A stretch of 64,000 nt of DNA from Theileria orientalis strain Shintoku (lineage: Eukaryota > Apicomplexa > Aconoidasida > Piroplasmida > Theileriidae), in the NCBI RefSeq assembly GCF_000740895.1, contig NC_025263.1, positions 868,001 through 932,000 on the forward strand, given 5' to 3'. Shown here in pieces: positions 46,822-58,169 of the stretch (position 1 is the first letter of the stretch; every line of letters begins with the position of its first letter). The translations under genes were made by a program, and so were the position numbers. The notes beneath the pieces were generated by a model. It saw only the letters and a list, made by a program, of their open reading frames with translations. It was not told where the DNA came from and did no database searches.

Positions 46822-49800
46822 TTAAAACTCTAGTGATCTTTCGATTCCCGGCCCGTTTAGTGGAAAGTGTAGTGTCGCGTTGCTCAAATCGTACCCCGAT
46901 ATCAGCTGAGGCGTCAAAATGAAGTACTGCGGCATTGTACCCTCGCCCCTGAACTCGACGTTGGCGCTGTCCTGCGAGTCCGAGGGCGACTCGTTCGGGG
47001 ACCTCAGCAGCAGCTTCATCAGCTTCCTCTCGTAGTGCGAATCCAGCCCCTGGTTGATCTCGTCAATCACGAAGAAGGGGTTCTTCGTCAGATTCTGCAC
47101 CGAAATGATGTACACCATCGTCGTCACGCCGCGCTCGCCCCCAGACTGGTACGAGGTGAGCAGCGGGAGCAGGTCCTTCTCGCAGTCGAACTTCACGAGG
47201 ATGCGCAGCCTCGTCTCCTTGATGTCCTCCACGTTCAGCTCCAGGCGCACCTGGCCGTCCGAGCCGTCTCCGATGTACTTCATGTACCTTCCAAAGTTCT
47301 CGTCGATTTCCTTGACGAGCTGCTTCACCCTCTGCTTCCACTCTTCGTACTCGCGGTTCCTCCGGTCTGTCAGGCTCCTTATTTCGTCCCTTATCTTGCC
47401 GAGGTCGTCATTGTGCTTTTTCTTGTTCATCCTCTCCTCCTGGATCATTTTAATCAGTTTAATCTCCTCTATGTCGTCGTTTTCCAGGTTACTCAGCTGC
47501 TCGTCTGCCTTTATCAGCTCCTTTTCCAGGTCTATCTCCGTCAGGTTAATCAACCTGTTCTCGAAGTCCTTTTTTATTTCCCCGAATGTTCTCGTCTGTT
47601 CTTCGTTCAAGTATGACGTTTCGTACATCTCCTCGCTTGTTTTTATGTCCCTCTTTGTCTGTGCAATGATACTCTTGTAGTTGTCCATTCTTATCTTCTG
47701 CTCCTCGTGTGTGTTCTTCAGTAAACTCAGGTTCGACTTCAGAGTTTCTATTTGTGTCTGTGATTCCTTCAGGGCCTCTCCTCTCTCCTTTATCTCGTTC
47801 ATCTGGTCGCAGTAACCGTTGTATGTCTCACTCGCCTCTAACAACATGTTTTTGGCGTGAGCTGACTTCTGCAGTCTCAACAGCAGGTTCTTTGAACTCT
47901 CCATTATCGACGTGTTCAGTATTTTTGACCTTTGGTCAGTCAGTTTTTCCAGTTCCTCAGTCCAATTCTTCTCAAATTTACTTTGGTGATCCGTGGTTGA
48001 CAGTGTTTTCAGCGATTTTTCCAGTGATATCTGCTGCTTACCCAACTCGTATATCTTCTTGTTCAGGTGCTTGTTCAATCCGTTGTTTTCAGACAGTTTG
48101 TTATTCAATTCGTACAGCTGCTTTATCGACTTATCCAACTCCATCTCCAGTGTTGATACGTCTCTGTTTTCCGACTTGACTCCGTAACTCGCGTACTCCA
48201 TAAGGACTTTCGGGTTATCGTTGATCACGCTTTCCGAGTCCAGGAAGTAGTTCGACTCTGCGAAGTGCTTGTACAGGTGCTTCTTTCTTCCCACAAAGTA
48301 CTTAAATGAGTTCACTCTCTTCCCCGTCTGACTGCTGATTTCATCCAGCATTGTTGCGTAAAAATTGTTGAAAAGCTGTTCCGGGTTCTTATTTTTCAAA
48401 AAGTACTCTCTGTAGAAGCCCTCGTCTATTATAAACGTCTCGTTGATCTGACACAGGCTCGCCAGGCACTGTATTGTGTCTTCTGAGGCCTCTATCAACT
48501 CGTGCACGAACTCCTTGACTCCAAACAGCTTCATCTTCTTACTCACTTTACACAGCACGTTCGGCTCCGCTGGCACCGTCACTATTGGCAGCCTAAAGTT
48601 TTTCAGGATGCTCAGGTTACTCTCATACTCCGAGTTCTTCAGCAGTATGCAGTCTAGGTAATTTCCTATTGTGTCCTCCACTATTGCTCTGTTCAACTTC
48701 CCCTTAACTCTCACGTCGTTGATGACAATAGGGTGTATTTCCGAGGGTTTGTTTTTATAGTGGTTCACGTACCTCGATATCAGGTCTCTCTTCATGTACG
48801 GCAGGTGATTCATCAGCGATTCAAACTGCAACTGTTCAAACTTTAACGTAGACAGATTCGCGTACTTTCTCAACTTATACCTTAAATTTTCTTCGTTTAC
48901 CTTTTCCTTTGCTATTTGATTCACTATTTCATCGTTACTGACCAACTGCGACTTCAGATTCTTTATTTCATCTGTTATTTGCTCCATTTTTTCCTTTATT
49001 GAATCTGCGTCTCCTGATATCTTCTCTCTCGATCGTGCTCTCTTTATATCACTTGCTAGCGAAGTCAACAACGATATTGTATCGTAGAACGCCTGCTCCA
49101 CTGGCTCATTGTTTGACGACTCTGTTATGCTGTTCGCTTTGTGTTCTGGGCCATCTACTCCCATTATCCTATTCGCCTGATCTATCTTACTCTTTGAATC
49201 CTCGTACAGACCCCGAGCTGCGCTCTCCATCTTCCTATACTTTTCCTTCTGCCTGTTATACCTCGTCTCCGACGTATATATCTCATTGTTCGTGTCCCCT
49301 ATCCTCTTTCTTGTGACTTCGTACCCCTTTGTGATATTACTCAGTTTAATCTAAAAATTGATTTGTTACTTTTTTCTGTACCTGGTATAACTTAAGCTTT
49401 ATTATGTTCCTGTACAGTGTTGCGTCCTTCAACTTAGTCATTGAGTCGTTCATTATTTTAAGTTCCGAGAGCTTATTTTCACAAGATTGCAACTGCTCCT
49501 CTATTAGCTTGCTTTCGGAGACTTTCGATTTCAAGTTTTGCGATAGCTCTACTAAATTATCAAACTCTTCCATGTATTTGAGATTTATTGCGTTTAGTGT
49601 GGACCTGAACAGCTCTTGTGGCGTCATTGCTGCGAATTTACCGACATTTGCCTGCGCCAGAAACGTCAGCAAGTTTTCCAACTGGATGTTCAACTTCCTA
49701 TACGACGCTTTTATGGAATCTAAACATGTATGCTTCCCGTTCAGTAGCCATTCATTTTTAACTGAAACGGTGTTTTTGCTTAAAGGTTGACCAGCTTTTA

Positions 49801-50143
49801 ATAATTGTTCAGAATCTTCCTTCGATGCGTTTTCTATGAGTGTTATCCTTCTTTCAATGTGTAAAGTGGAATCTACCGTTTGGTCATCTACTAGGCCTAC
49901 CTTGAGTACCGATGTCGAGCATCCTCTCTTGACAAATGAGCGTATGTTGTCACCTCTGGAAACTATATTTACATCAAAACCGAGCGATAATGCTATTGCG
50001 CATACTATGGCACTTTTTCCTGATCCATTGGATGCTGCGATAATATTCACTCCTGGCTTGGCAACAAGAACTACCGGTCCAGTATAGGCCATCCAATTTT
50101 CCATGGAAATATACCTAATTGACCCATTTCGCATATAATTCAT
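46822..50143 (-). CDS. SMC5: SMC5, subunit of the SMC5/6 complex
   Basis: Two exons joined by a short intron near 49,353-49,381; about 1,060 aa. The N-terminal head has MENWMAYTGPVVLVAKPGVN and IIAASNGSGKSAIVCAIALS (Walker A). Two long coiled-coil arms flank a hinge. The C-terminal head shows LTSYQSGGERGVTTMVYIIS (ABC signature) and PFFVIDEINQGLDSHYERK (Walker B). The QSGGER followed by VDEINQG-type wording is specific to SMC5 rather than SMC1-4 or SMC6. SMC5/6 acts in recombination repair and chromosome segregation. The spliced start follows the first in-frame ATG; a second Met (MRNG) is two codons later. Confidence 0.92.
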
Positions 50144-50379
50144 GGGTTCCTATTTATTTTAACATAATGAGTGTAAAATAGGATGTTTGTTATCAATATG
50201 CATAATATCAACAATCTAAGACGTTTGAATAAAAATAGTGAAGAAGCTTGTTATTTTAAATTTTGAAATATTATAATTGTAATTTTTGTATAAATATAAT
50301 ACAATTTAGAGAATATATAACGAGTAAACACGGTGAAAAATTAGTGTGTGGATGTGTATTAAAATATATAAAACCATTG
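50144..50379. other. Same-strand AT-rich spacer
   Basis: 236 nt upstream of SMC5. AT-rich, no supported frame. Confidence 0.35.
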
Positions 50380-51851
50380 TTATTCTTTTTTATTTTTTCT
50401 ATGCGATTGCTCCTTTTTGCTTTTCTTATCTATAAAATTGATGTTTTTAATGATTTGTATATTTGTGATCGTACCTTTTATTATCTGATTAACATCTATT
50501 ATATCTGAGATTGCAGAAAGGGGTTTTTCCTTCCCTTCAACATATAGGTGTGCCTTGTTCTTATCATCAACATTGACTTCCATATTAATTAAACCCTAAA
50601 CGTGCATAAGTTGGTGATTGAAGTACCTTTTCCTTCTTTTTCTCTTTAACGCCGTGTTTCAGAATGGAATGTGAATCATCTTTTTTGGGTTTGATGTTGT
50701 TTAGGTTGATGAGCATTCCTTTGATTCCCATGTTTTTGCAGAACCAGGCCTCGGAAATTGCTGAAATGATTTATGAGTGAAGGAACTAACAGTTCATCCA
50801 TGTGTGAGCTGACTGCTCAGTGGCCGCACAGAACACTTGTTCAGATCCCCGGTACCCAAATGAAAGGCATTTGGAAGCAGATTCAACAGGCTTCGTGGGC
50901 ATTTCCATGTCGATAATATAGTATGTCCTGAAATAGAGTTATTTTGGCTAATAAAATACAGTTGAGGTATCTTGTTGTTGTATAGAACAAGCGAATTTCC
51001 AGTTAATTTGGCCATAAGAGGTTCTTTCGTTTTGTGGAAAACGTCATCGTTTCTAGGAGAGTATGAAAGTGGACCGATTTTTAGTATGTCACAATCTGCA
51101 AATGATGATAACTGTTGCAAATACCTCTCAACAGGATCTTGTCCTTGTCATTTGAATGTAACATTTCCAGGGACTTGTTGGCTTCTTTCGCCTTCTCGTC
51201 CAATAAATCGGCCTGTTTGTATAAAAGGGAGGCCCTAGAAAGGTTGGCCTCGAGTTGCGATGTTAATTTGTAAGTATCTAATTTTTGAAGACCATTGGTT
51301 CTCTTTTTAGCCTTTTCGAGTTCTTCCTGGATTCCCTCGCAGTAGACTCGCAGGGAGTTGGCAGCTCGCCGCTTTTGAAGAGCCTTGATGGATAGGTCGT
51401 TGGCGCGTTCAGTTTGAGAAGACTGGAAAATAAAGAATGTATTTAAAAAAATACCTCAAATTCGGCAATCAAATCAGGCTCATCGACCCAGGAAGGGGTT
51501 TTTTTGGGTTCTTCAACAAGAGTTTTCTCTGATTGTGACTCAGGTTTGGGATTTGTTTCTTGCTTCTCCTCCGATAGATTTGCGTGGTTGTCCTCATCAG
51601 TTTCACCGGATTCTTCTTCGTGTTCTTCAGTTTCTTCCTGGTCTTCATGAGATTCGTCTTCATGATCCTCATTAGATTCTTCCAAAGAATCATCCGGGTC
51701 TTCGTGTTGAAAAAATCTAATTATAGCAGAATATGGTTTAGCCTATAAATATATGGATGTGCCATTGTTTAAAACGATTTACCTGAGTGGTTTTTGAAAT
51801 AAAGCACAGAAACAATAAATAAGAATACAAAATGACAGAATAGTATTTCAT
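50380..51851 (-). CDS. Secreted protein with acidic region, coiled coil and PH-like domain
   Basis: About eight exons, mostly joined by introns of 29-40 nt. The start MKYYSVILYSYLLFLCFI is a clear signal peptide. It is followed by a Glu/Asp-rich low-complexity stretch (51460-51690) and a Lys/Glu/Leu-rich coiled coil. A PH-like domain then assembles across introns: GPLSYSPRNDDVFHK, LVLYNNKIPQLTYYIIDM, KCLSFGYRGSEQVFCAATEQ and WMNSISEAWFCKNMG. The tail ends with HLYVEGKEKPLSAISD and a basic terminus (TAA at 50380-50382). The frame is only kept if the 32-nt intron beginning GTATTTTATTAG is removed. Secreted PH proteins in Apicomplexa have been linked to secretory organelles; here the location is inferred from the signal peptide. 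It lies head to head with a related gene at 52187. Confidence 0.7.
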
Positions 51852-52186
51852 ATTAATAGTTTAAATATAACATTTTATAGTTTACATAATAAAAACAAGA
51901 TAAAAATAAGAATTAGTGATCTGATGTTGTTATTAAATTGATGATGTTATTAAAATGTGGTGATGCTTATAACGATTTATAATACACATAATTGAATATT
52001 AATTTTAATGGTTTAATTAATATAAAAATGTGTAAGTAAAAATCAGAAAAAATTGATGTTACACACTCCCCATTTATAGAATATAAATTATAAATATATG
52101 TCCGTAGAATAGTTATTTTTCAATTATTTTGTACCCTAGATAAATGGAAAAGATTATGTCAGCTTTGATAAAATCGTTTCACGTTG
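51852..52186. promoter_or_regulatory. Shared divergent promoter region of two secreted PH-like genes
   Basis: 335 nt between the two divergent start codons. AT-rich, without a coding frame. If the two genes are co-expressed, common elements should lie here. I could not identify a repeated or palindromic motif with confidence. Confidence 0.5.
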
Positions 52187-53299
52187 ATGAAATTTGTTTA
52201 TGTTAATCCTTTTCACTTATTTTATTATTTTATCGCAATATACATAGTTTCCACTGATACATTATCCACAAATATTTTAAGTGCTCCGCTTGGTTTGTTT
52301 TTATATTTGTAAACTTGTTATTGTAGACACTACTATTAAATCGACCAAGGATCTTGTCACACCGACTCCTGTGGAATCCGAAATTGGTATTTGCGTAACT
52401 TGAAAATTAATACCCTAGTTCAATCGAATAATTTCCACAATATCGATGATGAAATAAGAAATAAAGATATATTGGACACCGGGAACACCGACGAAATAGC
52501 ATTTAACAATAACAAGGGTGGATGTGACGTGTTGAGGGTAAGTTGAGTAGTTAATTACGCATTTAGGACGACTTCATAGAAGTGGCAGTGGACCCTCACG
52601 ATATTCTGAAAACGCAGACTTTTGTATACTCTATAACTCCAGCGGAGCTCCGTTTGTACTTTAAAGGTACGTCGAGCACACCTCATTTCTCGCGTAGATC
52701 GGAACTCTAAGAACGCAACGGTGCCCAAAAAGGGTAAACTATTTGCAAGGTTCTCCTTCAACGCAATAGTGACGCCCTTTGAGACCATTTCTTCGTCTCG
52801 TGAATGTTAGTTAATGATGAATTACAATTTTATTAGGCTTTCGTATGTTTTACAAGAACTCACCCATAATATTTTGTGGGAGTGATACTAAATCGAGAGA
52901 GTTAGTTTAATTCACGCACATATGTTCATTTTCAGTTCATTTATGGTATCTCTGATCAAGGCTAAATTCTGCCACGTTGCACACACAGCATTGAGTCCAG
53001 CACACAAAACGTCCGAAAGGGGTAAGGGTGCTGAAAAGTTACCAAAGTACTCGACTAAGATAAAGCGTCTTGAGAGTCTGCTCAGCGGGAAGGAGGACGT
53101 CGGCATAAATCCTCACGAGAACAAGATTACGAACATTGACATAAAGAATTTGATCTCTGGAAGGCCACAGGTATTTCGACTAGTATAACATCACTTTCTT
53201 CAATTAGTGTATATCATTCCTGCTCTTTCGGCTAATTGAATGTAGATTTATTTGAACGGGGAGGAGGTTTCAGATGATGTTTCTAAGGCCAAAGGCTGA
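52187..53299 (+). CDS. Secreted PH-like domain protein, related to the divergent neighbour
   Basis: About eight exons with 30-105-nt introns. Start at 52187: MKFVYVNPFHLFYYFIAIYI is a signal peptide. A 34-nt intron then leads to DTTIKSTKDLVTPTP. The domain reads FIEVAVDPHDILKTQTFVYS, ARFSFNAIVTPFETISSSRE, CFRMFYKNSPIIFCGSDTKS and FMVSLIKAKFCHVAHT. It then has a basic linker, ITNIDIKNLISGRPQ and, in the last exon, IYLNGEEVSDDVSKAKG before TGA (53297-53299). The CF...FC...F..SL..A.FC pattern and the LYVEGKE/IYLNGEE tail match the protein encoded at 50380-51851, so I call them paralogues. The last exon overlaps the start of the CX9C gene in another frame. Confidence 0.65.
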
Positions 53300-53537
53300 T
53301 AAGCCTCACAGGTTCGCCTCTAACTCCTGTGAGAAGCTTCAAACTGACATGGTTGAGTGCTACAAGGCGTCCCGGTGCTTCAAGGAGCTCAACAGAAGCT
53401 TCGAAGAGTGCCTGGACAACCTCAGGGTTGATGAGGTTGGCGCCGAGTGCGTCCAGCTCAAGAAGTCGCTCGCGCAGTGCAGAAGGAACCTGCTGAATGG
53501 CAAGTTCCGCACCACCGGAAACCCGTACTCCGGCTGA
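53274..53537 (+). CDS. Twin CX9C protein of the COA5/PET191 type
   Basis: An intronless frame of 87 codons, starting at tandem ATG codons (53274, 53277). The Cys pattern is C-EKLQTDMVE-C, then C-FKELNRSFEE-C with the sequence EECLDN, then C-VQLKKSLAQ-C, ending in RRNLLNGKF. It resembles PET191/COA5, a soluble intermembrane-space protein imported by MIA40 and needed for cytochrome c oxidase assembly. No presequence is expected in this family. The frame overlaps the last 26 nt of the upstream gene. The ATG is preceded by GTTTCAG, a usable splice acceptor in phase with the upstream exon, so a fused transcript is possible. Confidence 0.72.
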   Translation: MMFLRPKADKPHRFASNSCEKLQTDMVECYKASRCFKELNRSFEECLDNLRVDEVGAECVQLKKSLAQCRRNLLNGKFRTTGNPYSG

Positions 53538-53854
53538 TTTAAGTTTATCTTCATCGTTGTATTTTAATATCGTATGTTTTGTACATTTGTATATGTACGC
53601 TTGTGTTATGTATATTAATCAGTTGTCGTTGATCTACACACGTATGTGTGTATATTTATACACAAACTTATACACATATACACCTGTGTTGTACATTTGT
53701 ATCGGGTCTATGTAGATGCTACCACATACATATATATATATACATATATATCTGTGTGTATGTATATACATATATATGTGCGTGTGTGTGTGTATACATA
53801 TACATAGATCTAACATATTTAAATAGGTACTATGTGTACGTGTGTGATACCACT
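53538..53854. repeat. Convergent spacer with TA/CA/TG dinucleotide repeats
   Basis: 317 nt between convergent stops. The central part (about 53640-53820) is built of (TA)n, (CATA)n and (TG)n runs, for example TGTGCGTGTGTGTGTGTAT near 53778. No gene. It is probably a length-variable microsatellite. Confidence 0.7.
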
Positions 53855-55782
53855 TTAGTCTTGCTTCTTTTTGGACAACTTCCTCTTTTCCAAACCAAAG
53901 GCAGAAAGTCTGTCTCTGTTGACGTTGTAGGTCGTCATCGACTTCATATACTTCTTCGCCTTGTTGGGGCTCTTGAACTCAAACTTCTTGCCCTTACTCT
54001 GGTGGCGGCTCTTCTTCTTGAAGTCTGCTTGATGCTTTGGCTGACCTGGTGTGTCGTAGCCTATTAAGTTACGCAACGGCATCATCTGGTTCAGCTCCTT
54101 GTCCGACTTTTCCAGCACTGTGTTTACGTCGCAGGGCACCGGGTCCACCTTGCGGTACTTAAACTTCACTGGCATGTCTGCGATGTAGTCTTCGTAGTCG
54201 AGGTCGAATGACTCCTCCATTTCATCCGGCGGCGAGCACACTACTGGCACCTTCTTGCTGCTGAAATCCTTGTGCTCGTGGGCCGCCTGCCCTATGCACT
54301 TCTCGCAGAGCGTGTAGTTTTCGCAGGCCTTGCAGTCGTAGTGCAGCTGCCCTGCCGGTATTCCCTTGCTGCACTCGTCGCACTTCCACCATAACTCCGG
54401 GTCCTCCTCAGAGTCCATGTCGTCCAATTCGTCCTTGTCGTACCCCAGTCCTATTATCTTCTTCATGTCTCTTTCGTGCTGCTCTGGGTCGAAGGGAGCG
54501 TCCAGGTCTACTGCTTCCGGGTTTACTGGGACTCCTGCAGTCGATGCTATTTGCTGCATCTTCTCGTACGCAGTCTTCCTTATGTTCTTAAGCCTCTTTA
54601 TCTTCTCATCCCTTCTGACCTTCTCCTCCATCTTCCTCCTCTTCTTCTCTTCGCGCTTCAACTTTCTTCTTTCATCTGGCTTCCTTGCTGAGTCCTCAAT
54701 ATTCCTTGGGTATCCAATTATCTTAGACCCGTCTTGTTCTTCAAACCTATATGTTTTATCATGCCGTTATGCCACAACATAATTGTGGACATATACCATG
54801 GCTATATTATTTTACGTTCTACTTAACATACATTACTAATAATCATTACCTGTAGTTGTACTTGTATTCGAATTCGTCTGCCTTTTCTAAATGCTCCTCG
54901 TCATATTCGTCACTAAATATCAATTTACTTTTTCCAAACTTACATTTTCTCCAATGAGTGGTCCACCTTAAAATTTTCTAATCTGTCCTCTCTCCACCTT
55001 TGATTCAGGATATAGTCCTTCAAGAACTGTTCATTTTCGTCCAGAGTTTCTTCACTCGCTGCAATCGCTTTGCTTAGCGTTGAAACTTACACCAGTATCT
55101 CGATATCAGCTCACTTTCACGCAAAGGCTTAGCCTATAAACTCCCTCATTCATCTCAAGCATACCTGTTGTAACGATGGCTTAAACTCTGGAATCTCGTC
55201 CACCGTTTCGCTCTTTGTCAGAAACTCTTCGTCGTCCAGTGCTTTAGACGCCTCTAGGAACTCCTTTTTAAGCTGGCTCTGCTCATCGTTATATGTTAAA
55301 CCTATTAATTCAATTATAAACGACTACTTAATACCCTTTTGTGGAACTTCATCTTCTTCTTCGAATGCTTCTGCTCCTTCCTTTAACAGTGTTTCTCTGA
55401 GCATATCCGAATACGTGAGAGGCTTCTCCTAAGGAACTGTGTACACTCACTTTCACTTACTGGTCCTTTGTCTTTTTCATCTTCTTCCACCTCAAAATCT
55501 GAGTCGTTAAAGAACGTGTGATCGTTGTTGTAAATCTCCGGGTCCTTATTTTTAATTTTCAAAAGCGTTTTAAAAATATTATCTTCAACCTTCTCTGTTA
55601 AAAACTGCGCCGAATCGTCCTCTGATTCCTCTGTTGTTTCATAATCTGAACAGTGATTATATTAAATACAAGCTGTGTATACCATCTTCTTCATCATCGT
55701 CCACTATATTCCCGTTATTTAATTCCGGTTCATCATCTTCTTCACGTTTTTTGTTCAATTTGTTTTTAGATTTCCTTGGCAT
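53855..55782 (-). CDS. KRI1: KRI1-family ribosome biogenesis protein
   Basis: About eight exons. The N-terminus (MPRKSKNKLNKKREEDDEPE) is basic then acidic. Further exons give TLLKIKNKDPEIYNNDHTFF and KPLTYSDMLRETLLKEG, then YNDEQSQLKKEFLEA, all KRI1-like. The 3' exon has the KRI1 C-terminal domain: FDLDYEDYIADMPVKFKYRK, then LEKSDKELNQMMPLRNL, and near the end RDRLSAFGLEKRKLSKKK. KRI1 works with KRR1 in the small-subunit processome in the nucleolus. A ZZ-like Cys cluster (WWKCDECSKG, HYDCKACENYTLCEKC) sits before the C-terminal domain. Confidence 0.85.
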
Positions 55783-56090
55783 TGTTAGTAAATTGAAATA
55801 TATATTAGAGGAGTGTGAATAGGAAAATTAAAATTTTAAGGTACTATTAAACCTCTACCGATAATATATTACATAACATTGGTTTTAAAATGAATAATAA
55901 CGTATTAAATGGTGATTTTGCTTAATATATACTATTAGAACAAATGATTCCTAACACGGTTGTTGTGTTAATTATAATCCCCGTTTCATGTTTTTATTTT
56001 CATTAATTTTTATACAATTATACATAATGTAATTTATAATAATGTGATTCACTTTTTTTATTATTATGTACTTTAGAATTGTTATCTCGA
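55783..56090. promoter_or_regulatory. Divergent AT-rich region (KRI1 / RRM protein)
   Basis: 308 nt between divergent starts, AT-rich, no supported gene. A GTAATTTATA...ACTTTAG stretch at about 56028-56076 could be a 5' UTR intron of the plus-strand gene. Confidence 0.4.
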
Positions 56091-58012
56091 ATGATTGTTA
56101 AAAAGCTTCTACTTAAAGATAAATTAATTTCACGTAATTTTATCAAAAGATTCACGAATTTGGTTTTATCGCATAGTAATCATTCACGAAGTGTTTATTC
56201 AGTACTCGAAGGCTGTAACTATAGCAACTTTAGCAACCATGGTTTTATAAATAGCTCACGAAGGTTCTCAACCACTAACTCGGACAGCACACATGTTGAG
56301 AATATTAATGCTAAAGAGGATGCCGTCGTTAAAATGGGAGACTTCAGTTCTCTGGACTTGAATCTGAGACAGTTGTGTAGAGTGTCGCACCAAAATTTTC
56401 TGGTTTACGCGTACAATCACTTCGACTTCGACACAATCATAAAAATAAATAACCAAGTGCTGGCTCCATACCAGACGTACCACAGAAAGAAGACAGAGGA
56501 CCACAGAAGGAAATATTTGGCAAAGTTCCTCAAGTGTATAGCGAAGCACAAGCCGGAAAGTGACCACGAAATGCTGGCAGAGCTGTTGATAAGATGCATA
56601 GACTTGCTGACATCGCACGACATGTACTCGATGTTGAGAGTGAGGTACATCTTGAACTACGTAAGTTGCGTCTAAATGATGAGCGAATGCAGGATAACTC
56701 GTTTGAAACGTTGAGGTCGTCAAGAGGAATTGACACGCTGGAAAAGTTCACGAATGTGCAAAAGGCGAAGGAGATAAGAGATAAGGTGCTGGAGGAGAAG
56801 GCGTCGAAAAATAAGACAGCAAAAAGAAATCTGCTGATGAGATACCTGAAGATAAATAAACTAAAGTTCCTTAGGGATCAAAATATAACGGTGAGTTAAG
56901 TGGATATAAGTAAACATGATGTAGAAAGCAGTGTATGAAGCGAACATAGACTGGAACGATGAAAATATAAATAAAACGGAAATGGAAGAATCGAGATTTG
57001 CATTCATATATAACCTGCCGTACATAGAAATGGAGTACCTAAATGATGGGTTAAAGAAGCTGCTGTCAAATTTTGGAAAGGTTAAGAGGATGGAGGTCAT
57101 AAAGGACAGAGTGCCTCCTCTGACGAGTTACCAAAGGCCGAACGTAAATAGTAAAAAAGTAACATATCAGCCAAAGAATAAATACTCGCCACTGCACGCA
57201 ATAGTAGGTGGGTTTTTGCCGTAATGTGGATGTAATGATAAATGGTTTAGAGTTTGAAAGCAAGGAGGAAAGAAATGAGCTGTGCAGCAAGAACCTGAGA
57301 GTGTTTGGGATTTTGTTTTTTGGAAGGCTGATATACCCGGAGCTCGCAGAGTATAAGCACAGCCTGATAACGGCGTTATATCCGCCTTTTAAGAGAATGA
57401 CAGGTACGGGTAGATGAGAGTTACATGATGCAATTTAGGAGCACTGCAATACATCGCAAACACACTGGTGGATGCAAACGACGAGTACAACGACGAAGAT
57501 CAGTCGCACGGTAAGGACTGGTACATAAATAAGCTTTTAGAATTTAGCACCTGTAAAATTACGCCATTCACGAGGAGGAAGAAAAAACATGGCAGTCAGT
57601 TAGTAGTAACGGCAGAGAAACATAGTAAAGGCACAAGTACGGAGGAAGATGGCAATAAGCAAATAAGAGATAACCACATTGATACATCGATGATAGAAGA
57701 TATAAAAAAGGATACACTGGGAGAGTAAGTGACTTGAAATGTGTATAAATATGCCGCAGTCTGGAGCCGCAGTGGATAGTGCTGAGGTTCAACAACTTCA
57801 AGCACGCGTACTACGCGAGGCAGAAGCTGGTGGAACAGCTGAAGTACGAGCCGAGAAGCTTCGTCTCATTTGATACGAAACGATCTGTGTTCCACAACGG
57901 TAAGCACACGGAAATGAAAACAAATGATGAATACAGGGAAGTACATGGACCTGCCACTTTTCCGCTACAACCAGGAAAACGAAACGGATATAACGTATTC
58001 AAACCTAAGTAG
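56091..58012 (+). CDS. RRM-containing protein, predicted mitochondrial
   Basis: About six exons from the ATG at 56091 to the TAG at 58010-58012. The N-terminus MIVKKLLLKDKLISRNFIKR is a typical mitochondrial presequence (basic, no acidic cluster nearby). The first 200 residues are helical (LNLRQLCRVSHQNFLVYAYN). The middle carries an RRM-like fold: RFAFIYNLPYIEMEYL (RNP2 position), LSNFGKVKRMEVIKDR and, after a short intron, HAIVEFESKEERNEL with RVFGILFFGRL. The C-terminal exon (WIVLRFNNFKHAYYARQKL) could be a second RNA-binding strand pair. RNA binding is inferred from this fold. No specific family name is warranted. Confidence 0.65.
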
Positions 58013-58169
58013 GATGAATCAGGAAGCGGAATAATAATATTACGAATGAAAATTGAAAAAATGGAATCATCCAGCCCTTGAACACGGCACCATAACTAAA
58101 TCCTCAAACACTTAAATTTAGTCAATTTTAAAACATTTAATACACAATTATATATATAAGATAGTTTAT
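58013..58169. other. Tandem-gene spacer
   Basis: 157 nt between the RRM gene stop and the FtsH start on the same strand. AT-rich, no gene seen. Confidence 0.35.
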
